In this document: piece by piece, positions 9,701-18,104 of the stretch
Layout: every line of letters starts with the position of its first letter
Position numbering within the stretch: the stretch's first letter is position 1
Source: Alphaproteobacteria bacterium HGW-Alphaproteobacteria-7
Lineage (GTDB): Bacteria; Pseudomonadota; Alphaproteobacteria; Sphingomonadales; Sphingomonadaceae
DNA: 64,000 nt
Direction: 5' to 3'
NCBI GenBank assembly: GCA_002842735.1
Contig: PHEB01000006.1
Location: 82,316 to 146,315, forward strand
Notes under the pieces: model-generated
The model's database searches: none
What the model was told of the DNA's origin: nothing
The model's input: only the letters and a program-made list of their open reading frames with translations
Position numbers and translations under genes: made by a program

Positions 9701-10275
9701 ATACCATCGTTACTCCTCCTCAAGGACTTCCTGACATTTCCGCGCTCACCACCGCCAAGGGCGGCGAAGTGCGTCAGCCCGATGCGTCTTATTTCACCGC
9801 GTTGCAGACCGAGGTGAATGACAAGGGCTTCCTCGTCACCTCGACCGAGGATCTGTTCCAGTGGGCGCGCACCGGCAGCTTGTGGTGGATGACCTTCGGC
9901 CTCGCTTGTTGCGCGGTGGAGATGATCCATGTGAATATGCCGCGTTACGACATGGAGCGTTTCGGCGCTGCCCCGCGTGCGTCCCCGCGTCAGTCGGACG
10001 TGATGATCGTGGCGGGCACGCTGTGCAACAAGATGGCCCCGGCGCTGCGCAAAGTTTACGACCAGATGTCCGATCCGAAATACGTGATCAGCATGGGTAG
10101 CTGCGCCAATGGCGGCGGCTATTACCACTATAGCTATTCGGTGGTGCGCGGCTGTGACCGGATTGTGCCGGTGGATATTTACGTGCCCGGATGCCCGCCG
10201 ACGGCCGAGGCGTTGCTTTACGGCGTGATGCAATTGCAGCGCAAAATCCGCCGCGTCGGCACGATTGAGAGGTAA
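9697..10275 (+). CDS. nuoB: NADH-quinone oxidoreductase subunit B
   Basis: 192-residue peripheral-arm subunit holding the terminal [4Fe-4S] cluster N2 that passes electrons to quinone. Ligand motifs are present: tandem cysteines in [10 protein letters not shown], the cysteine of [12 protein letters not shown] and [15 protein letters not shown] 9697 overlaps the nuoA stop (ATGA), and the upstream in-frame start at 9670 lies inside nuoA. nuoC follows after five bases. Confidence 0.95.
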   Translation: MNTIVTPPQGLPDISALTTAKGGEVRQPDASYFTALQTEVNDKGFLVTSTEDLFQWARTGSLWWMTFGLACCAVEMIHVNMPRYDMERFGAAPRASPRQSDVMIVAGTLCNKMAPALRKVYDQMSDPKYVISMGSCANGGGYYHYSYSVVRGCDRIVPVDIYVPGCPPTAEALLYGVMQLQRKIRRVGTIER

Positions 10276-10280
10276 GGGCG

Positions 10281-10940
10281 ATGGCCGTTCTCCACTCCGC
10301 CCCGAAATTCGCCTCCAACGAAGGCGTGATTGACGCGATCAGCGAAAGCATCAGCGTGTGGCTGATCGATGCGCAAGAAACGCATGGTGAGGTGTCGTTC
10401 CGCGTCCAGCGCGATGCCATTGAACAGGTGCTGCGCATATTGCGTGACGATCACCAGTATCAGCAGTTGATGGAAATCGCCGGGGTTGATTACCCCGACC
10501 GCGCGGAGCGGTTCGAGGTGGTCTATATGCTCCTGAGCCTGACCAAAAACCACCGCGTGATGGTGAAATGTTCGGCTGACGAGGACACCCCGGTTCCGAC
10601 TGTCACGACGCTGTGGCCCAACGCGGGCTGGCTGGAACGCGAAGTGTTCGACATGTTCGGCGTCACTTTCGCGGGCAACCCCGATCTGCGCCGCATCCTC
10701 ACCGATTACGGGTTTGAAGGCCACCCGTTCCGCAAGGATTTCCCGCTGACCGGCTACACCGAACTGCGTTATTCCGAAGAGGAAAAGCGGGTGGTGTATG
10801 AACCGGTCGAACTGGCGCAGGAAATGCGCGAGTTTGATTTCCTCTCTCCTTGGGAAGGCGCGGATTACGTTCTGCCCGGAGACGAGAAGGCTGACGAGAA
10901 GGCTCCCCCCGCGAAGCCGGAAGGGGAGGCGAAGAAATGA
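10281..10940 (+). CDS. nuoC: NADH-quinone oxidoreductase subunit C
   Basis: 30-kDa subunit of the complex I Q-module, 219 residues. Family signature regions are YLLSL-like [16 protein letters not shown], the conserved [23 protein letters not shown] block (here [18 protein letters not shown]), [20 protein letters not shown] and a short Lys/Glu/Ala-rich tail. NuoC and NuoD are separate genes here, not fused as in E. coli. The stop overlaps the nuoD ATG. Confidence 0.95.
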   Translation: MAVLHSAPKFASNEGVIDAISESISVWLIDAQETHGEVSFRVQRDAIEQVLRILRDDHQYQQLMEIAGVDYPDRAERFEVVYMLLSLTKNHRVMVKCSADEDTPVPTVTTLWPNAGWLEREVFDMFGVTFAGNPDLRRILTDYGFEGHPFRKDFPLTGYTELRYSEEEKRVVYEPVELAQEMREFDFLSPWEGADYVLPGDEKADEKAPPAKPEGEAKK

Positions 10941-12148
10941 CCATGCAACGCGAAGAATCGCCGACCACCGATGGCGCGGTCATCAACAATTACACGATCA
11001 ATTTCGGCCCCCAGCACCCGGCGGCGCATGGTGTGCTGCGAATGGTGATGGAGCTGGATGGAGAGGTGATCGAACGGATCGACCCGCATGTCGGCCTGCT
11101 CCACCGCGGCACTGAAAAGCTGATCGAGCACAAGACGTATTTGCAGGCACTGCCCTATTTCGACCGGCTCGATTACGTTTCGCCGCTGTGTCAGGAACAT
11201 TCCTATGTGCTGGCGATCGAGAAACTGCTCAATCTCGAAGTGCCGATCCGGGCGCAATACCTGCGAGTTCTGTTTGCCGAATTGACGCGCATTTCCAACC
11301 ACATGCTCAACATGGGCGCGCACATCCTCGATGTTGGCGCGTTCACGCCGAACCTGTGGATCATGGATCTGCGCGAAGATTGCATGAACTTCTTTGAACG
11401 CGCCAGCGGCGCGCGGATGCACTCGGCGTGGTTCCGTCCCGGCGGCGTGCATCAGGACGTGCCGGAAAAGCTGCTGGTCGATATCGGCGACTGGCTCGAC
11501 AACCGCTTCTTCCAGCTGTTCGAAGACGCGATGAGCCTGGTGATCGACAACCGCATTTTCAAACAGCGCAATGTCGATATTGCGGTGGTGGGCCGCGATG
11601 ATGCGATTGCGTGGGGATTTTCCGGCCCGATGATCCGCGCCGCTGGCATCCCGTGGGATCTGCGCAAGAGCCAGCCCTATGATGTTTACGATCGCATGGA
11701 GTTCGATATTCCGGTCGGGACCAATTCGGACTGCTACGACCGCTTCATGGTGCGCGTGAAGGAAGTCTACGAAAGCGCCAAGATCATCCGTCAGTGCCTG
11801 CGTGATATGCCGCAGGGGCCGATTGCCAGCAGCGACAACAAGGTCGTGCCGCCGAAGCGCGGCGAAATGAAGCAGTCGATGGAAGCGCTGATCCACCACT
11901 TCAAGCTCTACACCGAAGGCTTCCACGTGCCTGCTGGCGAGGTTTACGTCGCGACTGAAAGCCCCAAGGGCGAATTCGGCGTCTATCTCGTCAGCGACGG
12001 CACCAACAAGCCCTACCGCTGCAAGATCCGCCCTACGGCCTTCTCGCACCTTCAGGCAATGGACTTTATGTGCAAGGGCCACATGCTGCCCGACGCGACC
12101 GCCATTCTGGGCGCGATCGACGTGGTGTTCGGGGAGTGTGACCGGTGA
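10937..12148 (+). CDS. nuoD: NADH-quinone oxidoreductase subunit D
   Basis: 49-kDa subunit, 403 residues, which with NuoB forms the quinone-binding pocket. Signatures are [14 protein letters not shown], the [12 protein letters not shown] segment, [12 protein letters not shown] and the C-terminal DVVFGECDR. Start overlaps the nuoC stop by four bases; a second ATG two codons in is possible. Downstream, a GTG overlaps the stop (GTGA) and starts the first of two inserted small membrane genes. The last 22 bases recur, with two synonymous changes, at 12478-12499. Confidence 0.95.
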   Translation: MTMQREESPTTDGAVINNYTINFGPQHPAAHGVLRMVMELDGEVIERIDPHVGLLHRGTEKLIEHKTYLQALPYFDRLDYVSPLCQEHSYVLAIEKLLNLEVPIRAQYLRVLFAELTRISNHMLNMGAHILDVGAFTPNLWIMDLREDCMNFFERASGARMHSAWFRPGGVHQDVPEKLLVDIGDWLDNRFFQLFEDAMSLVIDNRIFKQRNVDIAVVGRDDAIAWGFSGPMIRAAGIPWDLRKSQPYDVYDRMEFDIPVGTNSDCYDRFMVRVKEVYESAKIIRQCLRDMPQGPIASSDNKVVPPKRGEMKQSMEALIHHFKLYTEGFHVPAGEVYVATESPKGEFGVYLVSDGTNKPYRCKIRPTAFSHLQAMDFMCKGHMLPDATAILGAIDVVFGECDR

Positions 12149-12369
12149 ATCGCGAGTTCAATCCCTTCGATATCCTGATCGGTTTCGGTCTGGGCATAGC
12201 GATGTCGCTAATCGGGCTGCGGTTGGCGGGCCTTGTAGACAATGACGTCAGCATTTGGGGTCAGTTTCTCTTAGTACCCACAATGATCTTGGTTATCGCA
12301 CGACAAATGAACCGGCCACCATTTGTGAAGAAACAAGAGACTGAGTGCGGGGAGAATCATAATGGCTGA
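12145..12369 (+). CDS. Small membrane protein inserted between nuoD and nuoE (copy 1)
   Basis: 74-residue protein with two predicted membrane segments ([20 protein letters not shown] and [15 protein letters not shown]) and a polar tail. GTG start overlaps the nuoD stop by four bases, and its own stop lies inside an ATGGCTGA that starts a nuoE-head duplicate at 12362. It is not a known complex I subunit. Base composition is more AT-rich than nuoD. The frame, the overlaps at both ends and the membrane segments support expression; the function is unknown. It does not visibly resemble the second inserted gene at 12496 in sequence, although size and position are alike. Confidence 0.6.
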   Translation: MNREFNPFDILIGFGLGIAMSLIGLRLAGLVDNDVSIWGQFLLVPTMILVIARQMNRPPFVKKQETECGENHNG

Positions 12370-12499
12370 CCGTACCCCCGCTCCCGTCATTGCGAGTCTC
12401 GCACAGCGAGGCGCGGCAATCCAGAGCTTGCCAGCGCCGGGACTGGATTGCTTCGCTGCGCTCGCAATGACGAACCAGTTCGGGGAGTGCGATCGGTGA
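12362..12499 (+). CDS. Junction frame: nuoE head + repeat element + nuoD tail
   Basis: 45-codon open frame. Its first eight residues (MADRTPAP) copy the nuoE start, its middle is the translated inverted-repeat element at 12385-12472, and its last six residues (FGECDR) copy the nuoD end. Start overlaps the stop of the gene at 12145, and stop overlaps the GTG at 12496. It probably does not make a functional protein by itself, but translation through it would couple the flanking genes. Reading it as a rearrangement scar kept open by selection is inference. Confidence 0.4.
   Translation: MADRTPAPVIASLAQRGAAIQSLPAPGLDCFAALAMTNQFGECDR
12385..12472. repeat. Inverted-repeat element, family A, copy 1
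   Basis: An 88-base element bounded by a perfect 12-base inverted repeat (CGTCATTGCGAG at 12385-12396 and its complement at 12461-12472) with an inner perfect 9-base inverted repeat (GCAATCCAG at 12416-12424, complement at 12443-12451). The same outer and inner arms occur at 15873-15948, so this is a dispersed family. It has no coding capacity for a transposase and can fold into a long hairpin. Confidence 0.85.
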
Positions 12500-12684
12500 G
12501 GCGGATCAGTAATTGGATATGGGTGGAGGTAGTGTTGCTCGTCGGGCTTTGCATAGTGTTTTTCGTGGGTTTTCTCACGGCAAAGCAATTTGCCACCTTT
12601 GGCATAGGAGTGCTCGCGACCTTCGCCATTCCAGCCTTCCTGAATGTTGCAAATACGCAAACGCGAGACGCAAACAATGGCTGA
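12496..12684 (+). CDS. Small membrane protein inserted between nuoD and nuoE (copy 2)
   Basis: 62-residue protein with two hydrophobic segments (WVEVVLLVGLCIVFFVGFL and FGIGVLATFAIPAFLNVA). GTG start overlaps the junction-frame stop (GTGA) and the stop lies within the start of the true nuoE (ATGGCTGA). The 22 bases just before and around the start (12478-12499) repeat the nuoD tail at 12127-12148. Composition is AT-richer than nuoE. Same layout as the gene at 12145, but no obvious sequence similarity to it. Function unknown. Confidence 0.55.
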   Translation: MRRISNWIWVEVVLLVGLCIVFFVGFLTAKQFATFGIGVLATFAIPAFLNVANTQTRDANNG

Positions 12685-13345
12685 TCGTACCCCCGCACCC
12701 GACACCCCCGAACTGCGCGAGCGTTGGGGTGGGTTCGAATTCTCCGACGCCTGGCGTGCCAAGGCCGACACGGCGATCTCGCACTATCCCAAAGGGCGCC
12801 AGAAATCGGCCGTCATGGCGCTGCTCGACTATGCCCAGCGTCAGGTGGGCGAGGAAACGCAGACGCAGGGCTGGCTGCCGATCCCGGTGATCGAATATGT
12901 CGCCGACTATCTCGACATGCCGGTGATCCGCGTGCTCGAAGTCGCCAGCTTCTACTTCATGTATAACCTGAAGCCCGTCGGCAAATTCCACGTGCAGGTG
13001 TGCGGCACCACGCCCTGCATGCTGCGCGGCAGCGATGACATCATCGCTGCCTGCAAGAAGCGCGGGATGGCAAAGGGCGAAGTCTCGGCTGACGGCCTGT
13101 GGACCCTCACCGAAGTCGAATGCATGGGCAATTGCGCCACCGCACCGATGGTCCAGATCAACGACGACAACTTCGAAGATCTGACGCCGGAGCGCTTGGA
13201 CGCGGTGCTCGATGCGCTCGCAGCGGGTGAGCAACCCAAGGCGGGCACGCAGGAGCCGGGGCGGCACACGTCTGAACCCTCGGGCGGGCCAACCACGTTG
13301 CAGGACATGGTCAACGCCAACCACGATTATCGGGGGGAGTGGTGA
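12677..13345 (+). CDS. nuoE: NADH-quinone oxidoreductase subunit E
   Basis: 24-kDa subunit of the NADH dehydrogenase module, 222 residues, carrying the [2Fe-2S] cluster N1a. The four Cys ligands lie in the family spacing: VCGTTPCMLRG and ECMGNCATAP. A C-terminal tail rich in Pro/Gly/Thr extends beyond the conserved domain, as in other sphingomonads. ATG 12677 overlaps the stop of the preceding small gene. The first 25 bases have a near copy at 12362 (two synonymous differences). Confidence 0.95.
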   Translation: MADRTPAPDTPELRERWGGFEFSDAWRAKADTAISHYPKGRQKSAVMALLDYAQRQVGEETQTQGWLPIPVIEYVADYLDMPVIRVLEVASFYFMYNLKPVGKFHVQVCGTTPCMLRGSDDIIAACKKRGMAKGEVSADGLWTLTEVECMGNCATAPMVQINDDNFEDLTPERLDAVLDALAAGEQPKAGTQEPGRHTSEPSGGPTTLQDMVNANHDYRGEW

Positions 13346-13467
13346 TGCGTTTCGGTCATCCCATTCTCGTCATCCCAGCGAAAGCTGGGACCCAGGGCGA
13401 CACGCACTGTGCTTTGTTGCCTGAGGCCCCAGCTTTTGCTGGGGTGACGGGAGAGGTTGCAAAGTGA
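13345..13467 (+). CDS. Junction frame across repeat element between nuoE and next gene
   Basis: 40-codon open frame starting at an ATG that shares one base with the nuoE stop (TGATG) and ending in a TGA that overlaps the following GTG start by four bases. Nearly all of it is the inverted-repeat element at 13368-13449. No protein family is recognisable. Its interest is that it leaves translation continuous between nuoE and the downstream small gene. Confidence 0.35.
   Translation: MRFGHPILVIPAKAGTQGDTHCALLPEAPAFAGVTGEVAK
13368..13449. repeat. Inverted-repeat element, family B
   Basis: About 82 bases bounded by an imperfect 12-base inverted repeat (CGTCATCCCAGC at 13368-13379 against GCTGGGGTGACG at 13438-13449, one mismatch), each arm also forming its own small hairpin (CCCAGCGAAAGCTGGG and CCCCAGCTTTTGCTGGGG). 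This is the kind of short palindromic repeat that is dispersed in many sphingomonad genomes; only one copy is in this window. Confidence 0.75.
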
Positions 13468-13607
13468 CAGAAGCTGTCTCCATCCTCGGCGCGTTGTTGC
13501 TCGCCTTCATCGCCTACAAGGTGCTGATGGGGCTGGTGCGCGTGGGGGTGATCATCCTCATCCTCGCGGTGCTGGCAGGGCTGTGGCAGCAGGGAGCGAT
13601 CGGATGA
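13464..13607 (+). CDS. Small membrane protein in nuo operon
   Basis: 47-residue protein with one or two hydrophobic helices (AVSILGALLLAFIAYKVLMG and VGVIILILAVLAGLW). GTG start overlaps the preceding junction frame and its TGA overlaps the ATG of the next gene at 13604. It is too short for most gene callers. Such tiny membrane genes between nuoE and nuoF may be assembly or accessory factors, but there is no evidence for that here. Confidence 0.5.
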   Translation: MTEAVSILGALLLAFIAYKVLMGLVRVGVIILILAVLAGLWQQGAIG

Positions 13608-13780
13608 ACCCGGTGACTCTCGCCTTTGTCGTCCTCGGGCTGACCGGCTTTGCGTTGGGCGCGGTGTTGAGCGCGACCGGCAAGATGGAAATGGGCGTGA
13701 TCCTGATGGGTCTCGGACTTACCTTCCAAGTGATTTCGCTGGTGCGGCTGAAACGCGCCAAACAACAAGGGAAGCAGTGA
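13604..13780 (+). CDS. Small two-helix membrane protein in nuo operon
   Basis: 58-residue protein with two membrane helices (VTLAFVVLGLTGFALGAVL and MGVILMGLGLTFQVISLV) and a Lys-rich cytoplasmic end (RLKRAKQQGKQ), suggesting a hairpin with both ends inside. ATG overlaps the preceding TGA by four bases; its own stop shares one base with the next ATG at 13780. Not a known complex I subunit. Function unknown. Confidence 0.6.
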   Translation: MNPVTLAFVVLGLTGFALGAVLSATGKMEMGVILMGLGLTFQVISLVRLKRAKQQGKQ

Positions 13781-13824
13781 TGCTGGCTGACGTTTTTGAA
13801 GGGGGCGCTCGCGATGCTCGCTGA
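13780..13824 (+). CDS. Short leader frame overlapping nuoF start
   Basis: A 14-codon frame ([14 protein letters not shown]) beginning at the stop of the previous gene and ending 8 bases into nuoF. Its first 12 bases, ATGCTGGCTGAC, copy the nuoF start ATGCTCGCTGAC at 13814 with one mismatch. It looks like a remnant of the original nuoF start after a 34-base insertion or duplication, and could still carry ribosomes into nuoF. Confidence 0.3.
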   Translation: MLADVFEGGARDAR

Positions 13825-15118
13825 CCGGGACCGCATCTTCACCAATGTCTACGGCTTTCAGGACTGGGGCCTGAAAGCAGCGCAGGCGCGCGGCGATTGG
13901 GATGGCACTAAGGCGCTGCTCGAACGCGGGCCGGATGCTATCGTCGAGGAGATCAAGGCGAGCGGGCTGCGCGGACGCGGCGGGGCGGGCTTTCCCACCG
14001 GGCTGAAATGGTCCTTCATGCCCAAGGAATCGCGTGACGGGCGGCCCAGCTTCCTCGTCATCAATGCCGATGAATCCGAACCCGGCAGCTGCAAAGACCG
14101 CGAAATCCTGCGCCATGATCCGCACAAGCTGGTCGAAGGCGCGCTGGTCGCAGGCTTCGCGATGCGCGCTCGGGCAGCCTATATCTATGTGCGCGGCGAA
14201 TATATCCGCGAGGCAGAGGTGCTTCAGGCCGCGATCCATCAGGCTTATGAAGCCGGGCTGATCGGCAAGAACGCCTGCGGGTCTGGCTATGATTTCGACG
14301 TGTTCATGCACCGCGGTGCGGGCGCCTATATCTGCGGCGAAGAAACCGCGATGATCGAAAGCCTCGAAGGCAAGAAAGGCCAGCCGCGCCTCAAGCCCCC
14401 GTTCCCGGCGGGCGCGGGGCTGTATGGCTGCCCGACCACGGTCAACAACGTGGAAAGCATCGCGGTCGCGCCGACGATCCTGCGGCGCGGGGCGACTTGG
14501 TTCAGCTCCTTCGGGCGTGAGAACAACAAGGGCACCAAGCTGTTCCAGATTTCTGGCCATGTGGAAAAGCCCTGCGTGGTCGAGGAATCGATGAGCATCC
14601 CGTTCGAGGAGTTGATCGAGAAACACTGCGGCGGCATTCGCGGCGGGTGGGACAATCTGCTGGCGGTGATCCCCGGTGGTTCGTCCGTTCCACTGGTTCC
14701 TGCCGAGCAAATCCGCCACGCGCTGATGGATTTTGACGGCCTCAAGGACTTGGGTAGCGGCCTCGGCACGGCGGCGGTGATCGTGATGGACAAGTCGACC
14801 GACATCGTCCGCGCGATCAGCCGCCTCAGCTATTTCTACAAGCACGAAAGCTGTGGCCAGTGCACCCCCTGCCGCGAAGGCACGGGCTGGATGTGGCGCA
14901 TGATGGAGCGCCTGCGCACCGGCGATGCGGCAATCGAGGAAATCGATATGCTGCACGAAGTCACCAAGCAGGTCGAAGGCCACACCATTTGTGCGCTGGG
15001 CGATGCGGCGGCGTGGCCGATCCAGGGCCTGATCCGGCATTTCCGGCCGGAGCTGGAGCGGCGGATTCACGAGCATAACGCGCAGTTTGCGCCAGAGGTC
15101 AGGGAGGCGGCGGAATGA
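13814..15118 (+). CDS. nuoF: NADH-quinone oxidoreductase subunit F
   Basis: 51-kDa flavoprotein, 434 residues, where NADH transfers electrons to FMN and then cluster N3. Visible signatures are [20 protein letters not shown] (NADH/FMN site), [14 protein letters not shown] and the [4Fe-4S] motif [15 protein letters not shown] with the later Cys in [16 protein letters not shown] 13814 with a GAAGGGGG ribosome-binding site is preferred over an upstream start at 13796. The C-terminal REAAE and stop overlap the next gene. Confidence 0.95.
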   Translation: MLADRDRIFTNVYGFQDWGLKAAQARGDWDGTKALLERGPDAIVEEIKASGLRGRGGAGFPTGLKWSFMPKESRDGRPSFLVINADESEPGSCKDREILRHDPHKLVEGALVAGFAMRARAAYIYVRGEYIREAEVLQAAIHQAYEAGLIGKNACGSGYDFDVFMHRGAGAYICGEETAMIESLEGKKGQPRLKPPFPAGAGLYGCPTTVNNVESIAVAPTILRRGATWFSSFGRENNKGTKLFQISGHVEKPCVVEESMSIPFEELIEKHCGGIRGGWDNLLAVIPGGSSVPLVPAEQIRHALMDFDGLKDLGSGLGTAAVIVMDKSTDIVRAISRLSYFYKHESCGQCTPCREGTGWMWRMMERLRTGDAAIEEIDMLHEVTKQVEGHTICALGDAAAWPIQGLIRHFRPELERRIHEHNAQFAPEVREAAE

Positions 15119-15855
15119 TGCGGTCTCATCGCCCACTGTGGATGGCGGCGCTTGGCGTGGTTTTGGCTGGGGCCAGCATATCGGCTGTCAGCGCTCAGGA
15201 TTCCCGGACCGGTTCCCGGCTAGGCAACCGCCTAGAGGCCGGTAAACCGCAGAAAACCAGCGACGCGATCACCAATGCTCACACGCTGGCGCGCTGCATT
15301 TATCTGGTGAGAGACCGCACCGTTGATCGCTATCTGACGACCACGAGCTTCGACGATCACGACAATGCGGCTGCTCTCGTGTTCAAGGACGTGGAATGCG
15401 AGTTCCACCGCGTGGATAGTGCTCTCACCGAAACCCACGGTGTATACAGTTCACCTGCTTCGATGCGCGGGCTGCTCGCCGAAGCGGCATTGCGCAAAGG
15501 TGGTTTTCTCACTGATCCCGACAAGCAACTTCCGCGCTTGCCCATTGCGGAAGGTTACAACAAGACTTGGTTCAAGATGACCCAGCGTTCCAACACTGTG
15601 AACGCCATGTCAGCCTGCTTCGCTGATACGTGGCCCGACCTTGTCGTGGCGCTGCTGAAAACCAAGCCGGTATCGAACGAGGAAAATCAGGTAATTGGCG
15701 AAGTTGCGGGGGAACTCGGGCCTTGCCTGATTAATGGAGCCCAGTTGCAGGCCAACGCCTTCACGTTACGCGCTGCCTTGGCCGAGGGATATTTCCATCG
15801 GGCGATGGGGGCCAATGAAGATATTGTGCCAGATGTGCGGAAGACGGCGGAATGA
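15115..15855 (+). CDS. Exported protein of unknown function between nuoF and nuoG
   Basis: 246-residue protein with an N-terminal signal peptide ([21 protein letters not shown]). The mature part contains [16 protein letters not shown] and four further cysteines but no catalytic signature I can name. ATG 15115 (or 15118) overlaps the nuoF stop and the end overlaps the start of a junction frame at 15852. Composition is less GC-rich than nuoF. It is not a complex I subunit by any recognised feature. Related hypothetical exported proteins exist in sphingomonads, but their role is unknown. Confidence 0.65.
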   Translation: MMRSHRPLWMAALGVVLAGASISAVSAQDSRTGSRLGNRLEAGKPQKTSDAITNAHTLARCIYLVRDRTVDRYLTTTSFDDHDNAAALVFKDVECEFHRVDSALTETHGVYSSPASMRGLLAEAALRKGGFLTDPDKQLPRLPIAEGYNKTWFKMTQRSNTVNAMSACFADTWPDLVVALLKTKPVSNEENQVIGEVAGELGPCLINGAQLQANAFTLRAALAEGYFHRAMGANEDIVPDVRKTAE

Positions 15856-15974
15856 TGAGGAAGAACAACCTTCGTCATTGCGAGCTTAGCGAAGCAATCC
15901 AGTTCCGGAGCTGGATTGCCGCGTCGGCTTCGCCTCCTCGCAATGACGAATTCAAGCAAGAGGCAGCTGAATAA
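15852..15974 (+). CDS. Junction frame across repeat element before nuoG
   Basis: 40-codon open frame starting with ATG inside the stop of the preceding gene (ATGA) and ending in a TAA that shares one base with the nuoG ATG. It contains the whole family-A element at 15873-15948. Its last residues, QEAAE, resemble the ends of NuoF (REAAE), of the gene at 15115 (RKTAE) and of NuoG (KEAAE). Probably not a functional protein; may preserve coupling. Confidence 0.35.
   Translation: MMRKNNLRHCELSEAIQFRSWIAASASPPRNDEFKQEAAE
15873..15948. repeat. Inverted-repeat element, family A, copy 2
   Basis: 76 bases with the same perfect 12-base outer arms (15873-15884 and 15937-15948) and 9-base inner arms (15894-15902 and 15911-15919) as the element at 12385-12472. 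The sequence between the arms differs in length and partly in content. No target-site duplication could be established. Confidence 0.85.
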
Positions 15975-17955
15975 TGCCTAAAGTCACCGTAGACGGTCAG
16001 GAAATCGAAGTCCCGGCGGGCGCGACTGTGTTGCAGGCGTGCGAGCTGGCGGGCAAGGAAATCCCGCGCTTCTGCTATCACGTCTGGTCGAAGTGAAGCC
16101 CGGGCCGCCCAAGCCGCAGGCCTCCTGCGCGCTGCCGGCTGCCGATGGTCAGGAAATCCGCACCGATAGCCCGATGGTCAAGAAGGCCCGCGAAGGGGTG
16201 ATGGAGTTCCTGCTCATCAACCACCCGCTCGATTGCCCAATCTGCGATCAGGGCGGCGAGTGCGATTTGCAGGATCAGGCGGTTGCCTATGGCCGCGGCG
16301 GCTCGCGCTATGAGGAAAACAAGCGCGCCGTGACCGAAAAATATATGGGCCCGCTGATCAAGACGATCATGACTCGCTGCATCCACTGCACCCGCTGCGT
16401 GCGCTTTTCCGAGGAAATCGCTGGCGTGGACGAAATCGGCGCGCTCTATCGCGGCGAGGATATGCAGATCACCACCTATCTCGAACAGGCGGCGGCGCAT
16501 GAACTTAGCGCCAATGTCATCGACCTGTGCCCGGTCGGCGCGCTGACCTCGCGGCCCTATGCGTTTGAAGCGCGGCCGTGGGAGCTGAAGAAGACGCTCA
16601 GCATTGATGTGTCCGACGCAGTGGGGGCGAATATCACGCTCCATTCCAAGGGCCGCGAAGTCATGCGCGCGCTGCCGCGCGTTAATGATGACGTCAACGA
16701 GGAGTGGCTGAGCGACAAGGGTCGCTATCAGGTCGACGGGCTGACCAAGCGCCGTCTCGACCGCGTGTGGGTGCGCCGGGATGGCCGGTTGCAGCCTGCC
16801 GAGTGGAGCGACGCCTTCGGCATGATCGCGGGCGCTCTGGAGGGCGACAAGGCCAGCATCGCGGCGGTGGCGGGCGATCTGCTCGATGCCGAGACGATGT
16901 TTGCCGCCAAGGCGTTGGCCAATGCCTGCGGATCGCAGCTGACCGAAGCGCGTCAGACCGGCATGACTTATGATGTGTCGAACCTGGCGGCGGTGAACTT
17001 CAATTCGGGCTTTGCCGGGATCGAGACCGCTGACGCGATCCTGATCATCGGCAGCCATGTCCGCTGGGAAGCGGCGCTGCTCAATGTCCGGCTGCGCAAG
17101 GCGGTGAAGGCGGGTGCGAAGGTCTATGTGGTCGGGCCTGAATGGGAAACCACCTATCCGGCGACCTTCCTCGGCAGCGACCTGAAACTGCTCAACCGCG
17201 TGCCCAAGGAACTGGGTGACGTCATGAAGGCGGCCAAGCGTCCGGCGGTGATTGTCGGCCCGGCGGCTCTGGCCAAGGGTGCGCTTGGCGCGGCGCTCAA
17301 GCTGGTCGACAAGTTCGGCTTGGTGAAGGACGATTGGAACGGCTTCAACGTGCTGCACATCTCGGCGGCGCGCATGGCATCGCTGATGCTTGATTTCACA
17401 GTTCCGGGCGGGACGGGCGAAGTGGCGAAGGCCGCGCCGAAGGTGCTGCTCAGCCTCGGCGCGGACGAGATGGATTACGCCCCGTTTGCGACGAGCCTCA
17501 AGGTCTATATCGGCCACAACGGCGACAAGGGCGCGGCTTCCGCCGACATCATCCTGCCGGGCGCGTCCTATGCCGAAAAGGATGGGACTTACGTCAACAC
17601 CGAGGGCCGCGTTCAGTTCGCCGAGAAGGCCGTATTCGCCCCCGGCGATGCCCGCGAGGACTGGACGATTTTGCGGGCGCTGGCCGATGCGCTGGGTGTC
17701 TCGGTGGGCTTTGACAGCTTCGGCGAATTGCAGTCTGCCATGATCGCAGCCGTGCCCGCTCTGGGTGAGGAAGGCCTTGCCGATTACGGCGCGCTGCCCA
17801 AGGCGGACAGCGGCGCGAAGTTCGAGGGCGAAATTATCGGCTATCCGGTCAAGGATTTCTACCTCACCAATCCCATCGCCCGTGCGAGCGACGTGATGCA
17901 GCGCTGTTCGGATGAATTGCTTCATGGCGCTGACGTGAAGGAGGCTGCGGAATGA
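15974..17955 (+). pseudogene. nuoG: NADH-quinone oxidoreductase subunit G, frameshifted
   Basis: 75-kDa subunit that holds several iron-sulfur clusters of the NADH-dehydrogenase arm. The N-terminal frame ([16 protein letters not shown] to PRFCYH) stops at 16094-16096, while the rest, from [11 protein letters not shown] to the end, lies one frame off. Comparison with the conserved family order shows that the stretch between FCYH and LVEV, which normally carries the C-x2-C ligands of cluster N1b, is missing; about 34 bases would account for both the gap and the frame change. Downstream motifs are intact: HPLDCPICDQGGECDLQD, CIHCTRCVRF and LCPVGALTS. Either a sequence error or a true inactivating deletion; all other nuo genes are intact. 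Confidence 0.8.
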
Positions 17956-18104
17956 GAAACACGCAACAAATCCTCCCCCTTCAGGGGAGGGGGACCATCC
18001 GCAGGATGGTGGAGGGGGTTCGCCGCCAGCGCGGCCCTCGGCGGGGATTCCCCTCCGTCAGCCGCTGCGCGTCTGCCACCTCCCCCTGCTGGGGAGGATT
18101 TTAA
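17952..18104 (+). CDS. Junction frame across repeat element between nuoG and nuoH
   Basis: 50-codon open frame. ATG overlaps the nuoG stop (ATGA) and the TAA directly abuts the nuoH GTG. It is almost entirely the C/G-rich inverted-repeat element at 17970-18100. The Arg/Pro/Cys-rich product resembles no family. As with the other junction frames, continuous translation is the notable property. Confidence 0.35.
   Translation: MRNTQQILPLQGRGTIRRMVEGVRRQRGPRRGFPSVSRCASATSPCWGGF
17970..18100. repeat. Inverted-repeat element, family C
   Basis: About 130 bases with outer arms ATCCTCCCC (17970-17978) and GGGGAGGAT (18091-18099), each followed by an internal hairpin (CTCCCCTTCAGGGGAG-like left, CCCCTGCTGGGG right) and further pairing such as CCATCCGCAGGATGG near 18000. 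This type of repeat is widespread in sphingomonads; one copy is in this window. Confidence 0.7.

Noticed and set aside
16078..17925. 615-codon open frame antisense to nuoG
   Set aside because: It lies fully opposite the conserved NuoG sequence and has no recognisable domain.
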